64,000 nucleotides of DNA from Azotobacter vinelandii (GTDB lineage Bacteria; Pseudomonadota; Gammaproteobacteria; Pseudomonadales; Pseudomonadaceae). The DNA is taken from the NCBI RefSeq assembly GCF_001571105.1, contig NZ_BCTD01000017.1; one strand, 5' to 3'. The notes beneath the pieces are model-generated. The model saw only the letters and a list, made by a program, of their open reading frames with translations. It had not been told where the DNA came from and searched no databases. A program made the translations under genes and the position numbers. This document shows, piece after piece, positions 8,141 to 17,296 of this stretch. Position 1 is the first letter of the stretch. The number at the start of each line of letters is the position of its first letter.

Positions 8141-8992
8141 CTACTTCGCCAGGCCGAACAGCCGCGCGGCATTGTCGTGGAGCAGCTTGTCCAGCACGTC
8201 CTCGCGAAAGCCCAGGGCGAGGAAGTCGTCGATGGTCTGGCGGATCGGCCGGAACGGGTAGGACGAGCCGAACAGCAACTGCTCGCCGAGAAAGCCGTTG
8301 GCCGCCTGCACGTAGGCCGCCGTGCCCGGTTGGAACAGGTACATGTCCGGCACAGCGAGGATGTTCTCGTAGCGGAAGGCCACGCCGATCAGTTGCTGCA
8401 CGTTCGGCCAGTAGCCGTGGTAGCAGACGATCGGCAGCGTCGGGAAGCTGCGCGCGACCTTGGCCAGCCGGCCGGGGTCGTTGAACGCCGGGTCGGGGGT
8501 GGTCGGCCCGGACATCAGGAACAGCGGGATCTTGCGTGCCGCCAGGTGCTCGTAGACCGGGAAATACAGCGGATCATCCGGGTGCCGGGCCGGTTCGCCG
8601 AAGCCCGGCTCCAGGTCGATGCCGGACAGGCCGAGTTGGTCGATGGCGCGGTCGATCTCCTCCACCGCGCCCTCGATGCCCTGCAGCGCCGGATCGATGC
8701 CGGCGATGCCGAGCAGTTCGTCGTGGCCGTGGACGATCTCGTGGATGAAGTCGTTGGGCAGGTGCTGGGACGGAGTGTGCCGGCCGACCACCACCGCCTT
8801 CTCCAGCCCGGCGTCGCGCACCTCGGCGAGAAAGCCCTCGGCGCTCAGCGAACGCTCGAAGTGCGCGTCGTCGCCACGGGTGCCGACCCGCCGGTTCAGC
8901 CAGCGCGCGGCGGCGTGCTCGGGCGAGCCTGGGGTGGCGCCGAAGAAGTCGTGCAGGTACGCCGGCCGGCAGCGCATGTCGATGACCTTCAT
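8141..8992 (-). CDS. Amidohydrolase-family TIM-barrel hydrolase
   Basis: The 283-residue protein resembles amidohydrolase-2 (ACMSD-type) TIM-barrel hydrolases or decarboxylases. It begins MKVIDMRCRP, where family members usually have D-x-H, so one N-terminal metal ligand may be missing. Later barrel segments are GIDLEPGF, PLFLMSGP, VCYHGYWP (candidate metal His) and LLFGSSYPFRP, where family members often have a conserved Asp or Ser-Pro. The start at 8992 overlaps the stop of the SsuD-like gene as ATGA, so the products are coupled. It may process the carbon product released by sulfonate cleavage, which is an inference from position alone. Confidence 0.75.
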   Translation of the reverse strand: MKVIDMRCRPAYLHDFFGATPGSPEHAAARWLNRRVGTRGDDAHFERSLSAEGFLAEVRDAGLEKAVVVGRHTPSQHLPNDFIHEIVHGHDELLGIAGIDPALQGIEGAVEEIDRAIDQLGLSGIDLEPGFGEPARHPDDPLYFPVYEHLAARKIPLFLMSGPTTPDPAFNDPGRLAKVARSFPTLPIVCYHGYWPNVQQLIGVAFRYENILAVPDMYLFQPGTAAYVQAANGFLGEQLLFGSSYPFRPIRQTIDDFLALGFREDVLDKLLHDNAARLFGLAK

Positions 8993-10122
8993 GCGGCGGC
9001 CTCGCTCTTGGTGGCGCGCACGTCGAAGGCGCCGCCGGTCAGTTCCTCCTCGACGGTCACCGGCTGCTTGCCGGGCAGCAGCGGGAACACCAGTTCGGCG
9101 AAGCGAATGGCCTCCTCCAGGTGCGGATAGCCGGAGAGCACGAAGCTGTCGACGCCGAGGTCGGCGTATTCCTTGAGGCGCGCGGCCACGGTCTGCGGGT
9201 CGCCGACCAGCGCGGTGCCGGCGCCGCCGCGCACCAGGCCGACCCCGGCCCAGAGGTTGGGGCTGACTTCCAGTTTGTCGCGCCGCCCGCCGTGCAGCGC
9301 GGCCATGCGCCGCTGGCCCTCGGAATCCATGGTCGCGTAGTTGGCCTGGGCCTTGGCGATGGTCTCGTCGTCGAGATGGCTGATCAGCTTCTCGGCGGCG
9401 GCCCAGGCTTCCTCGTTGGTCTCGCGCACGATCACGTGCAGGCGCACGCCGAAGCGCACGCTGCGCCCGTACTTCTTCGCCCGCTCGCGCACGTCGGCGA
9501 TCTTCTCGGCCACCGCCGCCGGCGGCTCGCCCCAGGTCAGGTAGGCGTCGACGTGCTTGGCCGCCAGTTCGTGGGCCGCCGGCGAGGAGCCGCCGAAATA
9601 CAGCGGCGGATAGGGCTGCTGCACCGGCGGGAAGAAGTTCTTCGCGCCCTCGACGGTGACGTGCTTGCCGGCGAAGTCGACGGTCTTGCCCTGCAGCAGG
9701 TCGCGCCACACGGTGAGCACTTCGTCGGCCGCCTCGTAGCGCTCGTCATGGTCGAGGAACACACCGTCGGCGGCCAGTTCGGTGGCATCGCCGCCCGGCA
9801 CCACGTTGAGCAGCAGGCGGCCCTTCAGCGCCTGGTCGAGAGTGGCGGCCTGGCGCGCGGTGGCGGTCGGGCCGCTGACCGAGGTGCGCAACGCCACCAG
9901 CAGCTTGATGCGGCTGGTCACTGGCACCAGGCTGGCCGCCGTCACCCAGGGGTCCAGGCAACTGCTGCCGGTGGGGATCAGCAGGCCGTCGTAGCCGAGG
10001 CTTTCGGCGGTCACGGCGATCTGCCGCATGTATTCGTTGGTCGCCGGGCGGCCGGAGGAAGACTTGCCGAGATAGCGGGTATCGCCGGAAGTGGGAAGGA
10101 ACCAGAAGATGTCCAGACTCAT
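8989..10122 (-). CDS. ssuD: Alkanesulfonate monooxygenase (SsuD-like, FMNH2-dependent)
   Basis: This 377-residue protein matches SsuD closely in length (about 380) and in order of motifs: MSLDIFWFLPTSGDTRYLG at the N-terminus, GYDGLLIPTG, LLVALRTSVSGPTATARQAATLDQ, GRLLLNVVPGGD and DHDERYEAADE. SsuD uses FMNH2 and O2 to desulfonate alkanesulfonates to aldehyde and sulfite. No SsuE flavin reductase or SsuABC transporter is adjacent, so reduced flavin must come from elsewhere. The start at 10122 is chosen by homology; a longer frame upstream would run into the sigma-54 promoter. The gene is first in a minus-strand operon driven by the -24/-12 element at 10177-10191. Confidence 0.93.
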   Translation of the reverse strand: MSLDIFWFLPTSGDTRYLGKSSSGRPATNEYMRQIAVTAESLGYDGLLIPTGSSCLDPWVTAASLVPVTSRIKLLVALRTSVSGPTATARQAATLDQALKGRLLLNVVPGGDATELAADGVFLDHDERYEAADEVLTVWRDLLQGKTVDFAGKHVTVEGAKNFFPPVQQPYPPLYFGGSSPAAHELAAKHVDAYLTWGEPPAAVAEKIADVRERAKKYGRSVRFGVRLHVIVRETNEEAWAAAEKLISHLDDETIAKAQANYATMDSEGQRRMAALHGGRRDKLEVSPNLWAGVGLVRGGAGTALVGDPQTVAARLKEYADLGVDSFVLSGYPHLEEAIRFAELVFPLLPGKQPVTVEEELTGGAFDVRATKSEAAA

Positions 10123-10176
10123 GAATGCGTGCCTCAGGATGAATGCGGGCGCAGCGATGCGCGGTCCATCCTTCCG

Positions 10177-10191
10177 GCAAGCCCCATGCCA
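10177..10191 (-). promoter_or_regulatory. Sigma-54 promoter for the ssuD operon
   Basis: The minus strand reads TGGCATG-GGGC-TTGC, an excellent -24/-12 element, 55-69 bases upstream of the ssuD start. It faces away from the plus-strand element at 10679-10693, with the dyad cluster between. Confidence 0.8.
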
Positions 10192-10343
10192 GAGCGCACC
10201 GGCGACTTCCGCAGCAAAGAAAATTGCGGCGAAATATCGGAAGACGGCAAACAAGAAACGCGATCTTGCAGAAAAAGCCCAACGGATCGCGGAGCATGCC
10301 GGCCCCCTCGTCCGCCGCCGTTACCGCCAGTGCTGCGGGATAT

Positions 10344-10406
10344 CTGTCCTCCCGGCAACACTTTGCGGAGCAAGTGTTGCAGGAGAAACAGTTGCCCGAG
10401 CAACAG
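10344..10406. promoter_or_regulatory. Cluster of three overlapping activator dyads
   Basis: Three near matches to CTGTTG-N6-CAACAG occur at 10344-10361 (CTGTCC..CAACAC), 10374-10391 (GTGTTG..AAACAG) and 10389-10406 (CAGTTG..CAACAG). The first two are 30 bases apart, close to three helical turns. They lie about 150-215 bases upstream of the ssuD -24/-12 element, fitting enhancer sites for the SfnR-like activator encoded at 11932. Confidence 0.6.
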
Positions 10407-10440
10407 TTGAGCCCGCCCAGGCGACAACCTTGCCGAATCC

Positions 10441-10500
10441 CTTAAGCAAATAACAAAAAGATATTTAATCTTGAATTTTTATATCGCCTAGATTAGCCAC
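10441..10500. promoter_or_regulatory. AT-rich spacer between the two dyad clusters
   Basis: Roughly 60 bases of A/T-rich sequence interrupt otherwise GC-rich DNA midway between the divergent promoters. Such a tract could bend the DNA or bind IHF to bring enhancers to the sigma-54 polymerase. I do not see a full IHF consensus. Confidence 0.35.
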
Positions 10501-10551
10501 ATCGATTCTTCGGGCCAGCCGACCGCGATGCGCCAGCCCGGGAGCGGCCAA

Positions 10552-10595
10552 CTGTTGGCTCGACAACAGTCGATCAAGTGTTGCCCCGGCAACAG
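10552..10595. promoter_or_regulatory. Two strong activator dyads (CTGTTG-N6-CAACAG)
   Basis: A perfect dyad CTGTTG-GCTCGA-CAACAG spans 10552-10569. A second, GTGTTG-CCCCGG-CAACAG, spans 10578-10595. Centres are 26 bases apart. They lie about 85-130 bases upstream of the plus-strand -24/-12 promoter and are the best copies of the motif in the window. Confidence 0.7.
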
Positions 10596-10627
10596 CGATT
10601 CAACAATGCAGTACCGGAGGCAACAGG

Positions 10628-10656
10628 AACGGCTTGGCGAAATTCGCCAAGCCGTT
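10628..10656. repeat. 29-base perfect palindrome
   Basis: Arms AACGGCTTGGCGAA and TTCGCCAAGCCGTT (14 bases each) flank a single A. It lies between the activator dyads and the sigma-54 promoter, upstream of the expected transcript start, so a protein-binding operator is more likely than an RNA terminator for the plus-strand unit. Confidence 0.8.
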
Positions 10657-10678
10657 GATTCGAAAGCACTTCCTGGCA

Positions 10679-10693
10679 TGGCACAGGGATTGC
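10679..10693 (+). promoter_or_regulatory. Sigma-54 promoter for the sfnB-like/sfnR-like operon
   Basis: TGGCACA-GGGA-TTGC has consensus -24 and -12 elements and lies 42 bases upstream of the GTG start at 10735. Because transcription should begin near 10704, longer in-frame starts further upstream are ruled out. Confidence 0.85.
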
Positions 10694-10734
10694 CGTCATT
10701 GGGGCCAGTCGAACCACAGCCAGAGGAACAGCGT

Positions 10735-11922
10735 GTGACCGCCATCCAACAACCCAAGGTTCTGCCGCCCCTGCAGATCGCCCGCAAACTGGCCGCCGAA
10801 TTCGCCGAGACCGCCGCCGAGCGCGATCTGCAGGGCGGCACGCCGAAGGCCCAGCGCGATGCCCTGCGCCAGAGCGGCCTGCTGGCCCTGGCCATCCCCC
10901 GCCAGTACGGCGGCCTGGGCGCCAGTTGGTGCGAGACCCTGGAGATCGTCCGCGAGTTCGCCCGCGTCGACAGCTCGATCGCCCATGTCTACGGTTTCCA
11001 GCACCTGATGCTGGCCACCGTGCGCCTGTTTTCCCGTCCGGACCAGTGGCAACCCTGGTTCGAGCAGACCGCGCGCAACCAGTGGTTCTGGGGCAACGCC
11101 CTGAACCCCCTGGATACCCGCACCATCGCCCGCCGGTTCGACGGCTGGCGCGAATTCTCCGGACGCAAGAGCTTCTGCTCCGGCTCGGCCGACTCGGAAA
11201 TGCTGATCGCCTCGGCGCTCGACGAGAGCAATGGCGGCAAGCTGCTGATCGCCGCGCTGCCCAGCGGACGCAGCGGCATCACCCTGCACGACGACTGGGA
11301 CAACATGGGCCAGCGCCAGACCGACAGCGGCAACGTCACCTTCGAGCGGGTGCGCGTCGAGGAGAACGAGCTGCTGCTGGACCCCGGTCCGCTGAGCACG
11401 CCCTTCGCCTGCCTGCGCCCGCTGATCGCCCAGTTGACCTTCGTCAACCTGTTCCTCGGCATCGCCGAAGGCGCCTTCGCCGAAGCCCGTCACTACACGC
11501 TCAAGGAAACCCGGCCGTGGTTCAAGTCCAGCGCCGCGCACATCGGCGAGGACCCCTATACCCTGCGCCACTTCGGCGAGTTCTGGGTCGGCCTGGAAAG
11601 CGTGCGCCTGCTCGCCGAGCGGGCCAATGCGCTGCTCGACGAGGCCTGGAGCAAGGAGGAACGCCTCGGCGCCGAGGAACGCGGCCGGCTCGCGGTGGCC
11701 ATCGCCACCGCCAAGGTCGCCGCCAGTCGCGTCGGCCTCGAGCTGACCGGCCGGCTGTTCGAAGTCACCGGCGCCCGCGCCACTCATGCCGCCCTGCGCC
11801 TGGATCGCTACTGGCGCAACCTGCGTACCCAGACCCTGCACGACCCGCTGGACTACAAGCTCCACGAGTTGGGCGACTGGGCGCTGAACGGGACGCTGCC
11901 GACCCCAACCTTCTACTCGTAG
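10735..11922 (+). CDS. SfnB-family sulfur acquisition oxidoreductase
   Basis: The 395-residue protein has the acyl-CoA dehydrogenase fold and resembles the SfnB family of sulfur-starvation oxidoreductases. Motifs include AIPRQYGGLGASW (about 48-60), SIAHVYGFQHLML, DDWDNMGQRQTDSGNVTFERVRV and the C-terminal LDRYWRNLRTQTLHDP. The family probably uses flavin to oxygenate organosulfur substrates. The reaction is not established here. I start it at GTG 10735 because AGAGGA lies 7 bases upstream and the sigma-54 promoter precludes earlier starts. It is nine bases ahead of the sfnR-like gene, so enzyme and regulator are co-transcribed. Confidence 0.85.
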   Translation: MTAIQQPKVLPPLQIARKLAAEFAETAAERDLQGGTPKAQRDALRQSGLLALAIPRQYGGLGASWCETLEIVREFARVDSSIAHVYGFQHLMLATVRLFSRPDQWQPWFEQTARNQWFWGNALNPLDTRTIARRFDGWREFSGRKSFCSGSADSEMLIASALDESNGGKLLIAALPSGRSGITLHDDWDNMGQRQTDSGNVTFERVRVEENELLLDPGPLSTPFACLRPLIAQLTFVNLFLGIAEGAFAEARHYTLKETRPWFKSSAAHIGEDPYTLRHFGEFWVGLESVRLLAERANALLDEAWSKEERLGAEERGRLAVAIATAKVAASRVGLELTGRLFEVTGARATHAALRLDRYWRNLRTQTLHDPLDYKLHELGDWALNGTLPTPTFYS

Positions 11923-11931
11923 CCGTCGACC

Positions 11932-13035
<1,104 letters not shown>

Positions 13036-13168
13036 GTCCGCCCCGGACGACGGTCAGACGGACGAAACAGGGGCCGTCCATACTGTGAGGAGCATGCTGT
13101 CGCACGCGTCGCCGCCCGACCGTGACCCGGTCCGGCGGTGCTCCCCCGAGCCCGGTGAAGAGTCCCCG

Positions 13169-14530
13169 ATGCCTGAAATCCGCGCCCTGCCCCAGCACCG
13201 CTCCCGACCGGACCGCGCGCCCGTCAGCCTGGGCCAGGCCCTGCGCTTCTGGTTCAAGCTCGGCTTCATCAGCTTCGGCGGTCCGGCCGGGCAGATTTCG
13301 ATCCTGCACCAGGAACTGGTCGAGCGCCGCCGCTGGATCTCCGAAAGCCGTTTCCTGCATGCCCTGAACTTCTGCATGCTGCTGCCCGGCCCCGAGGCGC
13401 AGCAGCTCGCCACCTACCTCGGCTGGCTGCTGCACGGTACCCGCGGCGGGGTGATCGCCGGGGTGCTGTTCGTGCTGCCCTCGCTGTTCATCCTGATCGC
13501 CCTGTCCTGGATCTACCTCGCCTTCGGCGACGTACCGCTGGTCGCCGGGCTGTTCTACGGCATCAAGCCGGCGGTGACCGCCATCGTCGTCCACGCCGCC
13601 CACCGCATCGGCTCGCGCACCCTGCGCAACGCCTGGCTGTGGGCGATCGCCGCGGCGGCTTTCGTGGCGATCTTCGCCCTCGACGCACCCTTTCCGCTGA
13701 TCGTGCTGGGCGCCGCGCTGCTCGGCCACCTGGGCGGGCGCCTGGCGCCGGAGCTATTCGGCGCCGACAGTCATGCGGCGGCGAAACGCGACTCCGGCCC
13801 GGCGCTGATCGACGACCACAGCCCGACGCCCGCGCATGCGCGCTTCAGCCGCGCGCGGCTGGCGCGCCTGCTGCTGGTCGGCGCCCTGCTCTGGCTGCTG
13901 CCGATGGGCCTGCTGACCGCGCTCTACGGTTGGCACGGCACCCTGACGCAGATGGGCTGGTTCTTCACCAAGGCCGCGCTGCTCACCGTCGGCGGCGCCT
14001 ACGCCGTGCTGCCCTACGTCTACCAGGGCGCGGTCGGCCACTACGGCTGGCTGACCCCGACGCAGATGATCGACGGCCTGGCCCTCGGCGAGACCACGCC
14101 GGGGCCGCTGATCATGGTGGTGGCTTTCGTCGGCTTCGTCGGCGGCTACGTGCGCCAGGTGTTCGGCGCGGAGCAGGCCTTCCTCGCCGGCACGCTGGCC
14201 GCCTGCCTGGTCACCTGGTTCACCTTCCTGCCGTCGTTCCTCTTCGTCCTCGCCGGCGGCCCGCTGGTGGAGTCCACCCACGGCGAACTGAAATTCACCG
14301 CCCCGCTGACCGCCATCACCGCCGCCGTGGTGGGGGTGATCTTCAACCTGGCGCTGTTCTTCGGCTACCACGTGCTCTGGCCCGAGGGCTCCGCCGGCCG
14401 CTTCGACTGGCCCTCGGCGCTGCTCGCCGCGGCCGCCGCCGTCGCGCTGTTCCGCTTCGGGCGCGGGGTGATCGAGGTGCTGGCGGGCTGTGCGCTGGCG
14501 GGCCTGCTGGTGCACCTGGCCTTGCACTGA
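13169..14530 (+). CDS. chrA: Chromate transporter ChrA
   Basis: The 453-residue membrane protein carries the two homologous CHR halves. The first contains FWFKLGFISFGGPAGQI (about 29-45) and LPGPEAQQLATYLGW. The second contains FFTKAALLTVGGAYAVLPYV and LALGETTPGPLIMVVAFVGF. ChrA exports chromate by a CHR antiporter mechanism at the inner membrane. Because it transports an oxyanion resembling sulfate, its position next to sulfur genes is suggestive but may be coincidental. I prefer the ATG at 13169 (GAAGAG about six bases upstream) over GTG 13085 or ATG 13094; either would add 25-28 residues. Confidence 0.93.
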   Translation: MPEIRALPQHRSRPDRAPVSLGQALRFWFKLGFISFGGPAGQISILHQELVERRRWISESRFLHALNFCMLLPGPEAQQLATYLGWLLHGTRGGVIAGVLFVLPSLFILIALSWIYLAFGDVPLVAGLFYGIKPAVTAIVVHAAHRIGSRTLRNAWLWAIAAAAFVAIFALDAPFPLIVLGAALLGHLGGRLAPELFGADSHAAAKRDSGPALIDDHSPTPAHARFSRARLARLLLVGALLWLLPMGLLTALYGWHGTLTQMGWFFTKAALLTVGGAYAVLPYVYQGAVGHYGWLTPTQMIDGLALGETTPGPLIMVVAFVGFVGGYVRQVFGAEQAFLAGTLAACLVTWFTFLPSFLFVLAGGPLVESTHGELKFTAPLTAITAAVVGVIFNLALFFGYHVLWPEGSAGRFDWPSALLAAAAAVALFRFGRGVIEVLAGCALAGLLVHLALH

Positions 14531-14676
14531 CGGGAAAAGAACATCCAGGGACCTATCCCGCTGGCCGGGCCGCATGCCATGCAATGATTCGCGAGGCGAA
14601 AGCGGCATCGCCGAAAGGGATGGGCGTTCGGTCCGGCGCGAACCCGGGGCTTTGCCAGGGCCGGCCCGGCACCAAC

Positions 14677-14949
14677 TTAGTTCACGGCCTCTTTCAGGCC
14701 CTTGCCCGCCTTGAAACCGGGCGTTTTCGCCGCAGCGATCTCGATCTCCTTGCCTGTCTGGGGATTGCGCCCGGTACGCGCCGCCCGCTCCTTGACGCTG
14801 AAGGTCCCGAACCCGATCAGCCCCACTTCATGACCGGCTTTCAGCTCCGCCGTGATCGTTTCCAGCAGCGCATTGACAACCTTGGTGGCAGTGTTCTTAT
14901 CGAGATCGGCGTGGGTGGATACGCTGGCGATCAGTTCGGATTTGTTCAT
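14677..14949 (-). CDS. HU-family DNA-binding protein
   Basis: This 90-residue protein is a complete HU-type nucleoid protein. It starts MNKSELIASVS, has the GFGTFSVKERAARTGRNPQTGKEI core, and ends FKAGKGLKEAVN. HU dimers bind and bend DNA without strong sequence preference. The start at 14949 gives the canonical N-terminus; upstream codons are shadow. It is a monocistronic gene, convergent with chrA at a 146-base gap. It is likely one of several HU paralogues in the genome. Confidence 0.95.
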   Translation of the reverse strand: MNKSELIASVSTHADLDKNTATKVVNALLETITAELKAGHEVGLIGFGTFSVKERAARTGRNPQTGKEIEIAAAKTPGFKAGKGLKEAVN

Positions 14950-15669
14950 CGGGATTTCTCGGCTTGTGGCTGGTAATGGAGGACAGGGATCCTCGGGGTG
15001 TCCGACCATACGGCATTTGTGGTCAATCGGCGATACGAATCGCGAATTCGGCCAGTGTTTTCGGTGGATTCGCCGGCTTTTGCCCAGGGCGCGTCATCGA
15101 TTGTCTCCCGCGTTGCGGCAGACGGGTTCCGGTCTCAGGAGACGGCCTTCGCACGTATCGGGCCATGCCTGGCGGCCGGTTCGCCCACCGCCACAAAATG
15201 CAAAAAACTAATTTAAGACAAAAATATATATATAAAAATAATAATAACTATAGAGAGAAATGTACTTTTACAGGGATTTTTCATAGCTGTAGTTTCGACT
15301 CCAGCCGACCCCCTCTTCCGGTTGGAGGCAACCGACCAGCCATCGACCTGGTTTCATGAAGAGGGGAACGGAATGCAAGCGCAGCCAAGCCACCGAGCCG
15401 ACCTTTCCTTTGCGTACGACGAGTTTTCGTACCGCGAGTGTCCGCACGGCGCGGGCGGCCCCGGGCTCTTCGGAGCGCTCCGCTCCTCCAGCGACTCCAC
15501 CGGTATCGCCCTTCTCCGGGCGCGGCCTTCGCATCGTCGCTCCCCGGCCTCGCGGGGAGCTTTCCAGCCAATCCGGCCATCCCGCCCCCGCCAGGGCAGC
15601 CGCCCCGCGCGACTGCCGGCGCAGCGCGCCGGAATCCCTTTGCCCCAGACCAGAGGAGGTAAACGATAA
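14950..15669. other. 720-base intergenic region with a strongly AT-rich stretch
   Basis: It contains the HU promoter side and the leader of the second sulfur operon. Positions about 15195-15290 are very A/T-rich (runs of TATATA, AATAATAATAA), sharply unlike the flanks, and probably hold the operon promoter. From 15373 to 15669 a 98-codon plus-strand frame starts behind AGAGGGG and ends directly against the ATG at 15670. Its later part is Arg/Pro/Ser-rich, as in random GC-rich frames, so I do not call it a gene. I saw no sigma-54 element. Confidence 0.6.
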
Positions 15670-17004
15670 ATGTCCAAGGCTCCCGGATCATTGAAACTGG
15701 GTTTGCTGCTCAACTCGCCGGGAGGCTCCCGAGCCGGCGTGGTGACGGCGGGTCCGGCCCGCCCGTCCCTGCTTTCCGAATACCAGGAGGCGGTGCGCCA
15801 GTTGGAGAAGGCCCGTTTCGACTTCGCCATGGTCGCCGACACGGTGTTCAGCGACGTGGACAACCTGACGCCACCACGGCCGGAACCGGTCACCCTGTTC
15901 GCGGCGCTGGCGGCCGTGACCTCCCACATCGGCCTGCTGTCCACCGTGTCCACCAGTTTCACCGAACCCTTCAACCTGGCCCGGCAGATCCTCTCCCTGG
16001 ATCACTTGAGCAACGGCCGGGCGGCCTGGAACGTGGTGACCTCCAGCGCCGGCGAACGCAACTTCGGCACCACGCCCCTGCCCGCCCACAGCGAGCGCTA
16101 CCGGCGCGGGCTGGAATACGTCGAGGTGGTGCGCAAGCTGTGGGACTCCTGGGAAGAGGACGCGCTCTACCTGGATACCGACCGGAGACTCGCCGTCGAT
16201 GCCGGCAAGGTGCACAGGATCGACCACCGGGGCGAGTTCTTCTCCGTGGAAGGCCCGCTGAACCTGTCCCGCTCGCCACAGGGCCAGCCGGTGCTGTTCC
16301 AGGCCGGCTCGTCGGAGGACGGCAAGGCGTTCGCGGCGCATTTCGCCGAGGGCGTCTACACCGCCCAGCACACGCTGAAGGAGGCCCGGCAGTTCTACGA
16401 CGACCTCAAGGAAAAGACCCGTCGCGCCGGGCGCAATCCCGACCACATCAAGATCCTGCCCGGCCTCAGCACCCTGATCGGCGACACCGAGGAGGCGGCC
16501 CGGCGTCTGGACGAGCAACAGTTCGAGGCCTCCGGCCGCAGCGCCGTCCAAGCCCTGGAAAGCAACCTGGGCGGCATCGATGTGAGCGACCTGGACCTGG
16601 ACCAGAGGATTCCCGCGGAACGCCTGCCCGCCCTGCTCAGCGTCGAGGGACGCCAGAGCCGCTACGGCATCTTCCGCCAGCGCGCCCTGGAGGAAGGCTG
16701 GACGCTGCGCCAGTTGCTGAAGCTGCAGGCGGCTTCCGCCGGGCACGGGCGGATCGTCGGCACGCCGGAACAGGTGGCCGACCGCATCCAGGAATGGTTC
16801 CTCAACGGCGCCGCGGACGGCTTCATCGTCATGCCGGGCCAGGGCCCGGAGGGCAGCACCCTGTTCGCCGAGCAGGTGGTGCCGATCCTGCAGCGGCGCG
16901 GCCTGTTCCGTACGGACTACGAGGCCGGCACCCTGCGCGGCAACCTGGGGTTGCCCATTCCCCGGAGCCACTACGGCGGCTGGCGGAAAGTGGCCGGGGA
17001 ATGA
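15670..17004 (+). CDS. LLM-class FMN-dependent monooxygenase (NtaA/SnaA/DszA family)
   Basis: The 444-residue protein is a luciferase-like flavin monooxygenase with the usual NtaA/SnaA/DszA segments: FDFAMVADTVF, NLARQILSLDHLSNGRAAWNVVTS, HSERYRRGLEYVEVVRKLWDSWE, IDHRGEFFSVEGPLNLSRSPQGQPVLFQAGSS (split across residues about 178-209) and the C-terminal RRGLFRTDYEAGTLRGNLGL. It needs FMNH2 from a separate reductase. AGAGGAGG lies 10 bases before the ATG, a very strong ribosome-binding site. It opens a plus-strand operon-like series with a TonB receptor, a second monooxygenase, a binding protein and an aldolase. The substrate is unknown. Confidence 0.9.
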   Translation: MSKAPGSLKLGLLLNSPGGSRAGVVTAGPARPSLLSEYQEAVRQLEKARFDFAMVADTVFSDVDNLTPPRPEPVTLFAALAAVTSHIGLLSTVSTSFTEPFNLARQILSLDHLSNGRAAWNVVTSSAGERNFGTTPLPAHSERYRRGLEYVEVVRKLWDSWEEDALYLDTDRRLAVDAGKVHRIDHRGEFFSVEGPLNLSRSPQGQPVLFQAGSSEDGKAFAAHFAEGVYTAQHTLKEARQFYDDLKEKTRRAGRNPDHIKILPGLSTLIGDTEEAARRLDEQQFEASGRSAVQALESNLGGIDVSDLDLDQRIPAERLPALLSVEGRQSRYGIFRQRALEEGWTLRQLLKLQAASAGHGRIVGTPEQVADRIQEWFLNGAADGFIVMPGQGPEGSTLFAEQVVPILQRRGLFRTDYEAGTLRGNLGLPIPRSHYGGWRKVAGE

Positions 17005-17064
17005 TGCGGAAAGTCGTTTTTCCCGTACCGATCACAAGGAGAGGAATTATCGACCGATAGTTCG

Positions 17065-17089
17065 AGCGGCCATGTTTTCCATGGTCGCT
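17065..17089 (+). terminator. Hairpin after the first monooxygenase gene
   Basis: AGCGGCCATG pairs with CATGGTCGCT (one G-T wobble) across a 5-base loop, 60 bases after the stop at 17004. No T-run follows, so it may attenuate transcription or stabilise the upstream mRNA rather than terminate fully. Confidence 0.4.
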
Positions 17090-17296
17090 TCATATGAATA
17101 AAACGGCCGAAGTTCCCGACGACCGCTTCAAGGTTATTCGATAGAAACCGCGAAAAACGCGGTAAGGCGAATCATTGCCCGCTTACGGGGATTTCCATCG
17201 ATCGAAAAGTCGATCCGCATTGGTTTTTCCATGTTGGAAAGTTGCCTGGACAGATCCTCGTAACAGGCGGGGCCGCCGAAACAAGGAGTTCGCACG

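Noticed and set aside
15322..15669. Plus-strand small ORF before the first monooxygenase of the second sulfur operon
   Set aside because: Only its position and ribosome-binding site speak for it; the later part is Arg/Pro/Ser-rich like random GC-rich frames, so it is described but not called a gene.
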